From an uncultured Bacteroidales bacterium (GTDB lineage: Bacteria > Bacteroidota > Bacteroidia > Bacteroidales > Paludibacteraceae), in the NCBI GenBank assembly GCA_946186915.1, contig CAMHOY010000004.1:62001-126000 (forward strand): a stretch of DNA of 64,000 nt. Direction: 5' to 3'. Shown piece after piece: positions 49,005 through 58,637 of this stretch. The position numbers and the translations under genes were made by a program. Position 1 is the stretch's first letter. Each line of letters opens with the position of its first letter. The notes under the pieces were generated by a model. That model did no database searches. It was not told where the DNA came from and worked only from the letters and a program-made list of their open reading frames with translations.

Positions 49005-50966
49005 GGTATAGTTCCCTTCTTCTGTCTGTACAATCACGACTCCTTCGCGCATGATGAGTCGTGCTTTGCGCCCGCTCTCTATATCTTCAATACCTTCCGA
49101 AGAATAGCGTTCCTGCTTGATGATATAGAGCGTGACGACATCATGATCGTAGCTGACGATGACGTAGGTGCGGGTAGGGATGTCCTTGTCGAAACCCGGC
49201 AGATGGAATTTGTTCTCCACGGCGTAGTGTTTGCCTTTATATGTCAAGTCAGTCCATCCATTGACCACCGCACTATCCAATACCATGTACCGGCACACAT
49301 CTGCGGAGTCGATGATTGCCTCCGCTTGTTCGGGCAACACCTCGGTATTTGTACCAATCTTAAACTGCTCGGTAGGGGCAATCTCCGGCACACCGTAGTA
49401 GTTGACAAAACGACCAACTACACCAGAGAGCGGATCGCCTGCTTTTACATCAGCGCCGTAGCGTTTGCCAGTAGCGCCGTCTCCGCGGTCGAAGAGCAGC
49501 ATACTACCTGTCTCATCGCGGACGTAGATATAATTATCGTATTTCTTGGTGACCACAACATCCTTCAGATACACGGTAGCGTTGTCAATCGAGCGCACCG
49601 CCTCTTCTACGGACAGTGTGCGCTCTATATGCAAGAGGACTATCGACTCGGCGCGTACCTCACCGGAAGTGAAGACGATGGTGTCGGTGTAATGCCCGGG
49701 GGCTACATTCGAATACGCGATGGTCAGTTCGTCTCCATCACGGTCCAATAGTTTCGATGAAAGCGAGAAGAGCGTGTTGCTATGTGTGACGATGATGTCT
49801 TCCGTCAGTTTGTTGGCGTTGATTTGTATTGTGCGTGCATCAGCTGCCTTAAGCGTTGTACCGAAGTTCACCAACGGCGCAATAATAGCGGGTACGTCAC
49901 CCATGGCTTCTACGCGGCGGTAGAGGCAAACAGGCGTTTGCGATTGGCTCTCATAGCACGCGAAGAGCGTAGGGTTGTTCTGCGCATTGTATTGGATAAT
50001 CTTCGCTTTGCTGTTACCTTTGTTTGTAATGACAGCTTTGCCTCCGGCTTCAATAGCGATATCCCAATAACCGTAGTTACCATAAGTTTTTTCGTCCACG
50101 ACATCGGTCCAGACCGCCAGACGATTCTTGGTCTGACCACCGGAAGCCACGAGGTAGGCTTCTTCGTACCGCAACTCATCCTGGAAGATATACGCCTTCT
50201 GCCCCTTCAGTTCGGCGATGCGCAACGTGTAGATAGCGCGCTCATCCGCATCCACCATCATGCGATCCGAAGAATAACGTCCCTTGATAGCGTGGATGTT
50301 ATTGACCGACTCCCATTCGTCGTAATAACCCATGATGTCGTTCACTCCGTCTTGCGCTACGCCGAAGATGACCTGGTCGGAGTCTTGCAGTTGATCGACA
50401 GAGGTGACGAGTTGGTAGGTATCCATCGTGAATACCGAACTACCGCCGGAAGCCGAACGGATGGAAAGGGAGTTGATATAAATGGCATTCTCCGTGCATT
50501 CTACCCAGAACTTGATCTTTCCGCTTTGCGGTGTCTCCAGGCTGATGATGGAATCGCGGTTATAGACTCCTTCGCCGCTGGCGGCGGGTTTGTTGACCTT
50601 GATGCTCAACGGCTCATTCTCTCCAATCTGTACATAGATAGTACCTCTGCCTTTGGAGCTGTTCTGGCAGAAATTAAAGGTGATACGTCGTACGTCTTCA
50701 AAAGCAATCACAGAAGTGGCGCCGGCTCCCGAAGTTCCTGTTTTTACGCCTACACCGCAGGAATAGAGTTTGCCCTGTGCATCCAAGCGTCCGGCATTGT
50801 ACTCCGTAGCATCTTGATTACTGATCCATCCGTCGGTCGTACCGTCACAGACAGTTGCACCTACTTTCGACGCCCATTGGAGGGAGGTGAAGGTGTACGT
50901 GGTTACACCCGCGAAAAGCGGACATACACCAAAAGCCAATACAAAGGCTAAAAGAATTCTTTTCAT
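48981..50966 (-). CDS. Exported OB-fold-containing protein with T9SS-like tail
   Basis: The 661-residue protein has a signal peptide (1-19, ending LFAG), a beta-rich N-terminal half, a domain of the DUF5689/OB-fold type (about 455-620; VYLKDVVVTKKYDNYIYVRD, GSMLLFDRGDG), and a C-terminal tail (REGVVIVQTEEGNYTLQGEK) similar to type IX sorting signals. A surface-exposed or secreted product is likely. Function is unknown. It is seven bases after the PhoH gene and overlaps aroB tail to tail. Confidence 0.75.
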   Translation of the reverse strand: MKRILLAFVLAFGVCPLFAGVTTYTFTSLQWASKVGATVCDGTTDGWISNQDATEYNAGRLDAQGKLYSCGVGVKTGTSGAGATSVIAFEDVRRITFNFCQNSSKGRGTIYVQIGENEPLSIKVNKPAASGEGVYNRDSIISLETPQSGKIKFWVECTENAIYINSLSIRSASGGSSVFTMDTYQLVTSVDQLQDSDQVIFGVAQDGVNDIMGYYDEWESVNNIHAIKGRYSSDRMMVDADERAIYTLRIAELKGQKAYIFQDELRYEEAYLVASGGQTKNRLAVWTDVVDEKTYGNYGYWDIAIEAGGKAVITNKGNSKAKIIQYNAQNNPTLFACYESQSQTPVCLYRRVEAMGDVPAIIAPLVNFGTTLKAADARTIQINANKLTEDIIVTHSNTLFSLSSKLLDRDGDELTIAYSNVAPGHYTDTIVFTSGEVRAESIVLLHIERTLSVEEAVRSIDNATVYLKDVVVTKKYDNYIYVRDETGSMLLFDRGDGATGKRYGADVKAGDPLSGVVGRFVNYYGVPEIAPTEQFKIGTNTEVLPEQAEAIIDSADVCRYMVLDSAVVNGWTDLTYKGKHYAVENKFHLPGFDKDIPTRTYVIVSYDHDVVTLYIIKQERYSSEGIEDIESGRKARLIMREGVVIVQTEEGNYTLQGEKIL

Positions 50967-50973
50967 GGTATAG

Positions 50974-51897
50974 TTATTTATAGGCTGCCACGATTTGTTT
51001 TACCAAAGGGTGGCGTACAATATCTTTCTCGTTAAACTCAATAATACTGATATCTTTAATATAGCGGAACCGGTCCATGGCGTCCCTCAGGCCTGATTTC
51101 TGCGTAGGCGGAAGATCAATCTGCGTCATGTCTCCCGTGATAATCATCTTACTGCCGAATCCGAGACGGGTGAGGAACATCTTGAGTTGCAAAGCGGTGG
51201 TGTTCTGTGCTTCATCCAAGATGACAACAGCGTCGGAGAGGGTACGTCCTCGCATGAAGGCCAAGGGGGCGATTTGGATCGTACCTTTCTCCATGTATTC
51301 CGTCAGTTTTGTCGCAGGAATCATGTCCTGCAAGGCGTCATACAGGGGTTGGAGGTACGGGTCGATCTTCTCCTTCATGTCTCCGGGTAAAAATCCCAAT
51401 TTCTCTCCGGCCTCAACAGCTGGACGTGAAAGGATGATGCGGCGTACCTCTTTGTTCTTTAGTGCTCTGACGGCGAGAGCTATGGCGGTGTATGTTTTAC
51501 CGCTACCGGCGGGGCCTACGGCAAAAAGCAAATCATTCTCTTCGTATGCTTTGACGAGAGCCTGTTGGTTAGTAGAGCGGGCATAGATAGACTTACCGTT
51601 CACACCATGCAAGATGAGATTGTCTGTTGCTTGTTCCTGCGGTTTATCGCCATGAAGAAGCATGAGGATGTCTTGTTCCGTAAGGCGGTTATTGCGGATA
51701 CAGAACTGTTCGCATAGCTGCAGTGATTTCTCAAAATTGGTAATCGCTTCCTCTGATCCGGTCACCTTCACCTGGTAACCTCGCGCTACCACACGCACAT
51801 CGGGGTGCTGGTTCTTGAGGCAAAGGATATTCTTGTTATTCACACCGTAAAAGGTCGGCGTATCGAGGGAGTCGTTGAGAGATAGTATTTGTTCCAT
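50974..51897 (-). CDS. PhoH-family ATPase
   Basis: The 307-residue protein has a short N-terminal KH-like segment (RVVARGYQVKVTGSEEAI) and a PhoH P-loop core: VGPAGSGKTYTAIA, VILDEAQNTTALQLK and TGDMTQIDLP. PhoH proteins are RNA-linked ATPases. Its first 62 bases overlap the HsdR-N-like gene; the long overlap and normal length argue that both starts are near correct. Confidence 0.92.
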   Translation of the reverse strand: MEQILSLNDSLDTPTFYGVNNKNILCLKNQHPDVRVVARGYQVKVTGSEEAITNFEKSLQLCEQFCIRNNRLTEQDILMLLHGDKPQEQATDNLILHGVNGKSIYARSTNQQALVKAYEENDLLFAVGPAGSGKTYTAIALAVRALKNKEVRRIILSRPAVEAGEKLGFLPGDMKEKIDPYLQPLYDALQDMIPATKLTEYMEKGTIQIAPLAFMRGRTLSDAVVILDEAQNTTALQLKMFLTRLGFGSKMIITGDMTQIDLPPTQKSGLRDAMDRFRYIKDISIIEFNEKDIVRHPLVKQIVAAYK

Positions 51898-52267
51898 TCG
51901 GTTGTATAGTTACAAAAATAGTCTGCGGACCGTTGTGAAGTACCAAGTATGGTACATTCAGACAGCGGTTGTACGTAATAGCTTGATCCAGTGTCTTCTG
52001 TGTCAAGGGCACTGTTTCTGCTTTGCATTCGATAAGCATGAGTGGCGCCAAGGAACGATTATAGACGATGGCATCGCATCGTTTCTTGGCTTCTCCAATG
52101 GAGATAGCAGCCTCCACTGCAATGAGTGGAGCGGGGTAGTCCATCTCCACTAAGCGGTGCAGTAATTGTTGCCTCACCCATTCTTCCGGAGTCAGGCGCA
52201 CCCATCGGTGGCGCCACTCACAGAAGATCTGTTCCTTGCCGTTGTAAATACGCGTCCTTAGACCCAT
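51836..52267 (-). CDS. HsdR-N-like PD-(D/E)xK domain protein
   Basis: The 143-residue protein is a stand-alone nuclease-fold domain of the type I restriction R-subunit N-terminal family: WVRQQLLHRLVEMDYP, KRCDAIVYN and LIECKAETVPLTQK give the D...ExK active-site pattern. Such solo domains are common in Bacteroidales housekeeping regions and are not linked to a restriction system. It overlaps phoH by 62 bases. Confidence 0.85.
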   Translation of the reverse strand: MGLRTRIYNGKEQIFCEWRHRWVRLTPEEWVRQQLLHRLVEMDYPAPLIAVEAAISIGEAKKRCDAIVYNRSLAPLMLIECKAETVPLTQKTLDQAITYNRCLNVPYLVLHNGPQTIFVTIQPNGTNTISQRLPRYADLLRCE

Positions 52268-52291
52268 TATTTTTTTTAGCCTTGGGTAGGG

Positions 52292-54013
52292 TTACTTAAG
52301 ATAGTTGTCTTTAAGCGAACAGGTGCGGTTCAGCACAAGATGTTCGGACGTGGTGTCCGGGTCAACCACAAAGTACCCTTGTTTGAGCAACTGGTAGTGG
52401 TTTTCTTGTTCGATGCCATCCACCAATACCGGTGCGTGCAGTTCGCTGCGGAGCGAACCTTCCACTTTGATATTTTTTACTACAAGACTCTCGGGATTGA
52501 GCAAGTCACGGAAATCGCCTTCTTCGGCGGAGGGGTTTTCTACTGCGAAGAGACGGTCATATAGACGCACCTCGGCGTCAAGGGCTGAGTTGCATTCCAC
52601 CCAGTTGATCGTCGCTTTCGTCTTGCGGTTTCCTCCCTCGGTGCCCGATTTCGAATTGGGGTCGTAGGTAGCATAGACGGTAGTAATCTTTCCGGCAGCA
52701 TCTTTCTCGCAGCCAGTAGCTTGGATGATATACGATGCTTTGAGTCGCACCTCGCGTCCGCCCGGAGAGAGACGATAGAACTTATTATCTGCTTCTTCGA
52801 GGAAGTCTCCGCGTTCAATCCATAGCTCTTTGCCGAATTTCATTTCGCGCGTACCCAGTTCGGGATGCCCGTCGATGTTCTCAGCCACGAGTGTCTCTCC
52901 TTCGCCCTCATAATTGGTGATGATGAGTTTGACGGGATCGAAGATGGCGCACACACGCGGTGCGGTCTCTTTGAGGTCTTCGCGGATGGTGTGCTCGAGC
53001 AGTCCCTGGTCAATCATTCCTTCCACTTTGGTGTAACCGATCTTATCCATGAAAGTGCGGATTGCTTGCGGGGTATAACCGCGACGACGGAGACCACAGA
53101 CGGTCGGCATACGCGGGTCATCCCACCCTGCAACGAGACCTTCTTTAACGAGTTGGAGCATCTTACGCTTGGACATGACGGTATAGGTGATGTTCAGGCG
53201 GTTGAACTCGCGCTGTTTAGGCCGGTAGTTTGGTCCGTAAGGCGAGAGGCCACAGAAGTTAGGTCCACTGAACTGGTCGATGAAATAGTCGTAAAGCGGG
53301 CGGTGTACCTCGAACTCGAGCGTACAGATGCTATGGGTTACTCCTTCGAAGTAGTCGCTCTGTCCATGCGCGAAGTCGTACATCGGATATACGTTCCATG
53401 TGTGACCCGTACGATGGTGAGGATGCGAGGTGATGATACGATACATGATTGGGTCGCGGAAATGCATGTTGGGGTTCGCCATGTCAATCTTGGCACGGAG
53501 CACCATCTTGCCTTCCTCAATCTCGCCGCGTTGCATGGCTTCGAAGAGCCGCAGGTTCTCCTCGATAGGACGGTCGCGGTAGGGTGAAGCGACACCGGGT
53601 TCGGTTGGTGTTCCTTTCTGTTCCGCAATCTGTTCGGCTGTCTGTTCGTCCACATAAGCCTTGCCTGCCTTGATGAAGCGGATAGCGAGGTCGTAGAGTT
53701 GCTGGAAATAATCGGAGGCATAGAAGATATGTCCCCATTGGAAACCTAACCAACGGATGTCTCGTTCAATCGTCTCTACATACTCTGTGTCCTCTTTGAC
53801 GGGGTTGGTATCGTCAAAACGAAGGTTACAAACGCCGTTGTATTTCTCGGCAATGCCGAAATCCATGCAGATAGCCTTGACGTGTCCTATGTGCAGGTAG
53901 CCGTTCGGCTCCGGCGGGAAGCGCGTCTGAATACGTCCGTCATTCACTCCTTCCGCTAAATCTTTCTCTACAATCTGCTCAATAAAATTGAGACTTCTTT
54001 CTAATTCTTCCAT
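52292..54013 (-). CDS. glnS: Glutaminyl-tRNA synthetase
   Basis: The 573-residue class I synthetase has the HIGH motif in PPEPNGYLHIGHVKAI and MSKRKM in place of KMSKS, with the two C-terminal beta-barrel anticodon domains. It charges tRNA-Gln directly, so this organism need not rely on the amidotransferase route. Three 11-base tandem repeats lie in its upstream region. Confidence 0.96.
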   Translation of the reverse strand: MEELERSLNFIEQIVEKDLAEGVNDGRIQTRFPPEPNGYLHIGHVKAICMDFGIAEKYNGVCNLRFDDTNPVKEDTEYVETIERDIRWLGFQWGHIFYASDYFQQLYDLAIRFIKAGKAYVDEQTAEQIAEQKGTPTEPGVASPYRDRPIEENLRLFEAMQRGEIEEGKMVLRAKIDMANPNMHFRDPIMYRIITSHPHHRTGHTWNVYPMYDFAHGQSDYFEGVTHSICTLEFEVHRPLYDYFIDQFSGPNFCGLSPYGPNYRPKQREFNRLNITYTVMSKRKMLQLVKEGLVAGWDDPRMPTVCGLRRRGYTPQAIRTFMDKIGYTKVEGMIDQGLLEHTIREDLKETAPRVCAIFDPVKLIITNYEGEGETLVAENIDGHPELGTREMKFGKELWIERGDFLEEADNKFYRLSPGGREVRLKASYIIQATGCEKDAAGKITTVYATYDPNSKSGTEGGNRKTKATINWVECNSALDAEVRLYDRLFAVENPSAEEGDFRDLLNPESLVVKNIKVEGSLRSELHAPVLVDGIEQENHYQLLKQGYFVVDPDTTSEHLVLNRTCSLKDNYLK

Positions 54014-54041
54014 ATATTTCGTTTATAAGATATTTATTCGA

Positions 54042-54074
54042 ATCACGTATTAATCGCGTGTTAATCACGTGTTA
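54042..54074. repeat. Three 11-base tandem repeats upstream of glnS
   Basis: ATCACGTATTA, ATCGCGTGTTA and ATCACGTGTTA lie end to end, 29 bases upstream of the glnS start. The 11-base period puts them on one helical face, as for a cooperative operator. No family is known to me. Confidence 0.75.
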
Positions 54075-54111
54075 ATAGCCTAATGAACCTCTCTTGCAGG
54101 GCTTATTTTTC

Positions 54112-54828
54112 TTAGGCTCTCACTATTCCCCTGGTGGAATTCCGTACAAACAGTACGATAGTATCCCTTTCCTTGGAGGCCGGCATGGTCGCTTCGATAT
54201 AGTCGAGCGCCTGGGTGATGTTCATACCATTTTGGTAAAGAAGGCGGTACACCTCCTGTATTATATGTATCTGTTCGGGTGTGAAGCCGCGGCGGTTGAG
54301 TCCTACAGAATTGATGCCGCAGAACGCTATCGGGTCGCGAGCGATGATGGCATACGGGGGTATGTCTTTGTTGATTTTCGATCCGCCTTGTATCATGACG
54401 TGTGAAGCGATATGTGTGAACTGGTGCACCAGCGTGCCGCCGCCTATGATAGCGAAATCATCTACTTCTACCTCACCGGCCAACTGGGTGGCATTGGACA
54501 TGATGATGTTATCATGCAGAATGCAATCGTGCGCTACGTGGCAGTAAGCCATAATAAGGTCGTTGCTACCGATGACGGTTTTGCCTTTGGAGGCGGTGCC
54601 GCGGTGAACGGTTACGAACTCACGGAGCACACAGTTGTCGCCGATAACGGTCCATGTCTCTTCTCCGCGGAACTTCAAGTCCTGCGGTACACAACCTATG
54701 ACGGCATGCGGGAACACATGGCAGTTATCGCCAAGAATCACGTTATCATCAATATACGCAAAGGCATCAATCGTTACATTTTTTCCGATTTGCGCTTTTG
54801 GGCTCACATATGCTAAAGGACTGATCAT
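54112..54828 (-). CDS. lpxA: UDP-N-acetylglucosamine acyltransferase
   Basis: The 238-residue protein is a left-handed beta-helix with hexapeptide repeats (IGKNVTIDAFAYIDDNVILG) and the family's catalytic-site region VTVHRGTASKG and CHVAHDC. LpxA starts lipid A synthesis. The chain is somewhat shorter than the usual 255-262 residues at its C-terminus. It follows lpxC and lpxD. Confidence 0.95.
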   Translation of the reverse strand: MISPLAYVSPKAQIGKNVTIDAFAYIDDNVILGDNCHVFPHAVIGCVPQDLKFRGEETWTVIGDNCVLREFVTVHRGTASKGKTVIGSNDLIMAYCHVAHDCILHDNIIMSNATQLAGEVEVDDFAIIGGGTLVHQFTHIASHVMIQGGSKINKDIPPYAIIARDPIAFCGINSVGLNRRGFTPEQIHIIQEVYRLLYQNGMNITQALDYIEATMPASKERDTIVLFVRNSTRGIVRA

Positions 54829-54864
54829 GCGGAATTAAAAATTAAAAATTAAGAATTAAGAATT

Positions 54865-55767
54865 TTATTCACTCAATATCTGGTTACGGAGGCGACGCAC
54901 ACATTGCGTATTGAATGTGTGTCCGGGTTTGTATGCGACAACGCGTCCCTGCAGTCGGAGTCCGAGCAAGGAGAGGTCACCAATGACGTCTAATAACTTA
55001 TGCCGTGCAGGTTCGTTGAGGTAGTTCAGCGGCGACAAGTAGCCGAGTTTTTTTGCATCCATGTGGGGTTGTCCCATCTTGTCGCAGAAATAATCCATAC
55101 CTTCCTGCGACATCTCTGTTTCGTAGATGACGAGCGCATTCTTGAGGTCGCCTCCTTTGATGAGTCCGACGCGGAGTAGTGGTTCTATCTCGCGCACGAA
55201 ACAGAATGTACGTGCAGCGGCTACCTCTTTTGGGTAATCGGCGAGATTGTTGAGTGTTGCGTGTTGTTCGCGCAGTAAGTTCGATTGAAAGGCAATCGTC
55301 ACATCGATCTCATAGTGGTCGCAAGGTTCGATACGCATGGAGTGTCCATGTTCGGAGATGTACTCAATGGGTTCTCGCACCACATAAACCTGTTGTTCCG
55401 CTTCCTGTTCCTCGAGCCCCACGCGTTCAATCTCGCGCACGAAGAACCGTGCACTACCATCCAAGATTGGCATTTCCGGTGCATCTACGTCAATGATGCA
55501 GTTATCGACTCCCATCGCATACAATGCACTCAAGGCATGCTCGACGGTACTAATCTTCCATTTGCCTCGCTCGAGTACGGTGCCCCGTTCCGTTCCGGAG
55601 ACGTAGTCAGCCAATGCTTGGTGGCAGGGTTGTCCGGGCAGGTCTATACGCCGCAGGCAGACGCCGGTATTCGCCGGCGCTGGATTGAAGGTCGCCGTCA
55701 CATGCAGACCTGTGTGCAAGCCTACGGAACTGAGGGTAAAAGGTTCTTTTATCGTATGCTGTTTCAT
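54865..55767 (-). CDS. lpxC: UDP-3-O-acyl-N-acetylglucosamine deacetylase, without FabZ
   Basis: The 300-residue protein has the LpxC zinc and active-site motifs: VGLHTGLHV, STVEHALSALYAMGVDN, and HKLLDVIGDL with the second zinc histidine. In most Bacteroidetes LpxC is fused to FabZ in a chain of about 460 residues; here the reading frame ends at ILSE after the LpxC part, and lpxA follows after a 36-base AT-rich spacer. It overlaps lpxD by four bases. Confidence 0.95.
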   Translation of the reverse strand: MKQHTIKEPFTLSSVGLHTGLHVTATFNPAPANTGVCLRRIDLPGQPCHQALADYVSGTERGTVLERGKWKISTVEHALSALYAMGVDNCIIDVDAPEMPILDGSARFFVREIERVGLEEQEAEQQVYVVREPIEYISEHGHSMRIEPCDHYEIDVTIAFQSNLLREQHATLNNLADYPKEVAAARTFCFVREIEPLLRVGLIKGGDLKNALVIYETEMSQEGMDYFCDKMGQPHMDAKKLGYLSPLNYLNEPARHKLLDVIGDLSLLGLRLQGRVVAYKPGHTFNTQCVRRLRNQILSE

Positions 55768-56804
55768 TTCTTCTCCAATTCGTTAAGACGTTTAAGGATG
55801 TCCGGCAGTTGTTTGAATCCAACCACGGAGCGTCGCCAGTTGCCGGCCTCGATAGCCGGATAGCCCTGGTACATGCCGGACTTGCGCACACTGTTGGCGA
55901 TACCCGACTGTGCTCCGAAGATACAGTTGTCGGTTATCTCGATATGTCCGGCTACACCCACCTGACCCGTGAGGATACAATGTTTGCCGATCTTCGTGCT
56001 TCCGGCGATACCTACTTGTGCGCAAAGGAACGTGGATTCTCCCACTTCTACATTATGCGCTATCTGCACGAGGTTGTCGATTTTCACGTTGCGGCGGATA
56101 ATCGTGGAGCCCATCATAGCCCGGTCGATGGTGGTGTTGGCACCTATTTCGACATCGTCTTCGATGATGACATTTCCTATCTGCGGAATCTTCTGGTTGA
56201 CCCCCTGTGCATCGGGTTCAAAGCCAAATCCGTCCGAGCCGATTACTACGCCGGCATGCAGGACGCAGTCGGCACCAATGACGCAGCGGTCGTAGATACG
56301 AACGCCGGCGTAGAGGATGGTGTGGTCGCCAATGACCACATTATCGCCGATATAGGTGTTCGGGTATATCTGTACTCCTTTGCCCAGGCGCACGTTCTTG
56401 CCGATAACCGCAAAGGCACCGATGTACGCATCTTTCGGAATGGTCACTCCTTCGCTGATGAAGCACGGCTGCTCGATGCCGCGTTTGGCGGGATGCATGG
56501 CCTTCGACACTATCTGCAACAACTGCGCCATCGCTCCGCGGGCATTGTCTACCAGTATGACGGCTCCGCCGGCTTTTCCTTCTCCTTCGGGGAAGGTGAT
56601 TTTTCCTTCTATGACGCTGCGTGTGATGAGGATGACGCCTGCTTTCGAAGTGGTGATGAACGGCAGGTATTTGGCATCGGTGATGAAAGACAAATGCTGT
56701 GCTTGGGCCGTTTCTATCGGCGCGACATCACTTACCATGGCATTGGCGTTGCCATAGAGGGTTCCACCTAAAAGGGCTGCTATTTGTTGTGCACTAAATT
56801 CCAT
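55764..56804 (-). CDS. lpxD: UDP-3-O-acyl-glucosamine N-acyltransferase
   Basis: The 346-residue protein has the N-terminal uridine-binding domain (FSAQQIAALLGGTLYG) and a hexapeptide beta-helix with the catalytic VQIAHNVEVGE histidine. It adds the N-linked acyl chain in lipid A synthesis. It is translationally coupled to lpxC (ATGA) and overlaps the HD gene by one base. Confidence 0.95.
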   Translation of the reverse strand: MEFSAQQIAALLGGTLYGNANAMVSDVAPIETAQAQHLSFITDAKYLPFITTSKAGVILITRSVIEGKITFPEGEGKAGGAVILVDNARGAMAQLLQIVSKAMHPAKRGIEQPCFISEGVTIPKDAYIGAFAVIGKNVRLGKGVQIYPNTYIGDNVVIGDHTILYAGVRIYDRCVIGADCVLHAGVVIGSDGFGFEPDAQGVNQKIPQIGNVIIEDDVEIGANTTIDRAMMGSTIIRRNVKIDNLVQIAHNVEVGESTFLCAQVGIAGSTKIGKHCILTGQVGVAGHIEITDNCIFGAQSGIANSVRKSGMYQGYPAIEAGNWRRSVVGFKQLPDILKRLNELEKK

Positions 56805-58024
56805 TATCGCATTTTGAATAAATATCGTTTGGTGGGTTTGCGGGTGAGAGCGGCGAGGTCGAGGATCTCACTTGCCTCTGCGATGTCGCGTACGGTGCCG
56901 TCGGAATAGAGGATGTCAATCGTGTCGGCTTTTTCCGAATAGGTGTTGCTGGTAGAGATATGTTCGCTCCAGCAGTAGGAGGCTTCGTTCTCGGATATAC
57001 CTAACTGCGCAGCATATTGTTTGTTCAGTTCCGCTTTTTGCGTATCTGTCAACGGGGCGGATAGTAATTCTCCTCGGAAGAGGCGTCGGTTGATAAAACT
57101 CTCGCTCAAAGCACTCAATACTTTGTCCTCTCCGGAGATCCAGGCTTTGATTGCGGACAAGACATCGTTATCGTCGAGCAATGCATATTTCTCCAACGCC
57201 TCACTGGTGGGGCTAAACATATCGAACGTCACCGGCTGGTATAGGAAATACCGCAAGGCCGGCGAACAAAAGAGTTCTTTACCGCCCCTCGCCAACTCTT
57301 TGGCACGGCTGAGAATTTTTATCAAGTGCTGCTCTGCAGCTACAGATGTCTTATGCAGATAGACCTGCCAGTACATGAGTCGGCGTGCCACCAGGAATTT
57401 CTCCACGGAGTAGATTCCTTTGACCTGCACGACCAATCGGTCGTTGCGTACATCGAGCATTTTGAGTAGTCGTTCACTCGCTACGCGTCCTTCCTGCACG
57501 CCTGTGAAGAACGAGTCGCGACAGAGATAATCCATGCGATCCACGTCCAGCTGACTGGAGATCAGTTGGTGCAGGAAATGCTTCGGGTACTCGTTTTTGA
57601 AGATTGCGATTGCGGTATCCAGTTGCCCGTTCAGGTCCATATTGATCCGCTCCATCATGAGGAGGGAGATATCCTCATGCGTGACACCCTCTACGAGCGT
57701 GTGTTCCAAGACGTGTGAGAATGGTCCGTGTCCGATATCGTGCAACAGGATGGCTATCATTGCAGCGGTCTCTTCGTGCTCTGTGATCTTGACATCCTTG
57801 AGCCGCAGCGAAGCGATGGCCTCATGCATCAAGTGCATTGCGCCTAACGAGTGTCCGAAACGGCTGTGCATGGCACCCGGGTACACGAGGTATGATAATC
57901 CCAGTTGTCGAATACGGTTCAACCGCTGTACGTAGGGATGTTGCAGCACATCGTAAATCAGTTCATTGGGTATGGACAAGAACCCGAAAACAGGGTCGTT
58001 GATAATCTTTCTTTTATTCGGCAT
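56804..58024 (-). CDS. HD-domain hydrolase (dGTPase-like)
   Basis: The start at MPNKRKIIND is preferred; an alternative nine codons upstream overlaps the preceding gene further. The 406-residue protein has the HD metal motifs RFGHSLGAMHLMHEA and LLHDIGHGPFSHVLEHT, and resembles the dNTP triphosphohydrolase-like HD family found in Bacteroidetes lipid A neighbourhoods. Substrate unknown. It overlaps lpxD by one base. Confidence 0.88.
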   Translation of the reverse strand: MPNKRKIINDPVFGFLSIPNELIYDVLQHPYVQRLNRIRQLGLSYLVYPGAMHSRFGHSLGAMHLMHEAIASLRLKDVKITEHEETAAMIAILLHDIGHGPFSHVLEHTLVEGVTHEDISLLMMERINMDLNGQLDTAIAIFKNEYPKHFLHQLISSQLDVDRMDYLCRDSFFTGVQEGRVASERLLKMLDVRNDRLVVQVKGIYSVEKFLVARRLMYWQVYLHKTSVAAEQHLIKILSRAKELARGGKELFCSPALRYFLYQPVTFDMFSPTSEALEKYALLDDNDVLSAIKAWISGEDKVLSALSESFINRRLFRGELLSAPLTDTQKAELNKQYAAQLGISENEASYCWSEHISTSNTYSEKADTIDILYSDGTVRDIAEASEILDLAALTRKPTKRYLFKMR

Positions 58025-58637
58025 CTTCTTTTCTTTTTCTAACGATGGCATATAGTCCGGCCATCACGGCAAGTACCAGTGGTGTACCCACCGGCGAATG
58101 TTCAACTAATTGATCTTTCTCCTGCAAGTCGGTCGTCGTTGGCGGTCCTGGTGCCCGACGAGGGCCACTGGCGAGAGTGGCTATCTCCGGCGCACGCTGT
58201 GCTTCCGGTGCTGCCACTTGTCGATTCGCAGCAAAAGTGGCAAAGGTTGTCACAGTATTTGTGGTATAACTGATTCCACGTTGAGCGGACCCACCCGAAG
58301 TGGTGGCTATTCCGTGTCCTGCTCCGCCACCGACGGTCTGCACGTGTGCGCTACTCGTGGTGTACAGCCCGCGTGAAGGTTGCATGGCGGCTGTCGGTGC
58401 AGTAGTACGCGGTGTGATGGGAATAGAGTAGGGATGAACCGTGTTATGCAGCAACGAGTATGAACTCATGCGCATTGGTTGCACAGGCATGGAAACCGGC
58501 GAGGGCTTGGATACCACTACACCCGGGTTGACATATACTTCGGGTTTGCTGAAGACGATGTATATGATTCCCATCAGCGCTGTGCCGCATATCAAAACAA
58601 GCAGCGCGATCAGTATTTGGATGCGGAAGGCTTTCAT
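58014..58637 (-). CDS. Low-complexity membrane protein of unknown function
   Basis: The 207-residue protein has an N-terminal membrane helix (about 8-30), a long proline-, serine- and threonine-rich middle, and a C-terminal segment SPVGTPLVLAVMAGLYAIVR followed by KRKEDAE. The P-x-G motif, helix and basic end resemble envelope-anchoring or sorting tails. Its start overlaps the giant-protein gene by four bases (ATGA), which suggests they work together. Confidence 0.65.
   Translation of the reverse strand: MKAFRIQILIALLVLICGTALMGIIYIVFSKPEVYVNPGVVVSKPSPVSMPVQPMRMSSYSLLHNTVHPYSIPITPRTTAPTAAMQPSRGLYTTSSAHVQTVGGGAGHGIATTSGGSAQRGISYTTNTVTTFATFAANRQVAAPEAQRAPEIATLASGPRRAPGPPTTTDLQEKDQLVEHSPVGTPLVLAVMAGLYAIVRKRKEDAE

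Noticed and set aside
51836..52267. Part of a type I restriction system
   Set aside because: Only the nuclease-fold N-terminal domain is present, with no helicase, methyltransferase or specificity gene nearby. Solo copies are common in Bacteroidales core regions.
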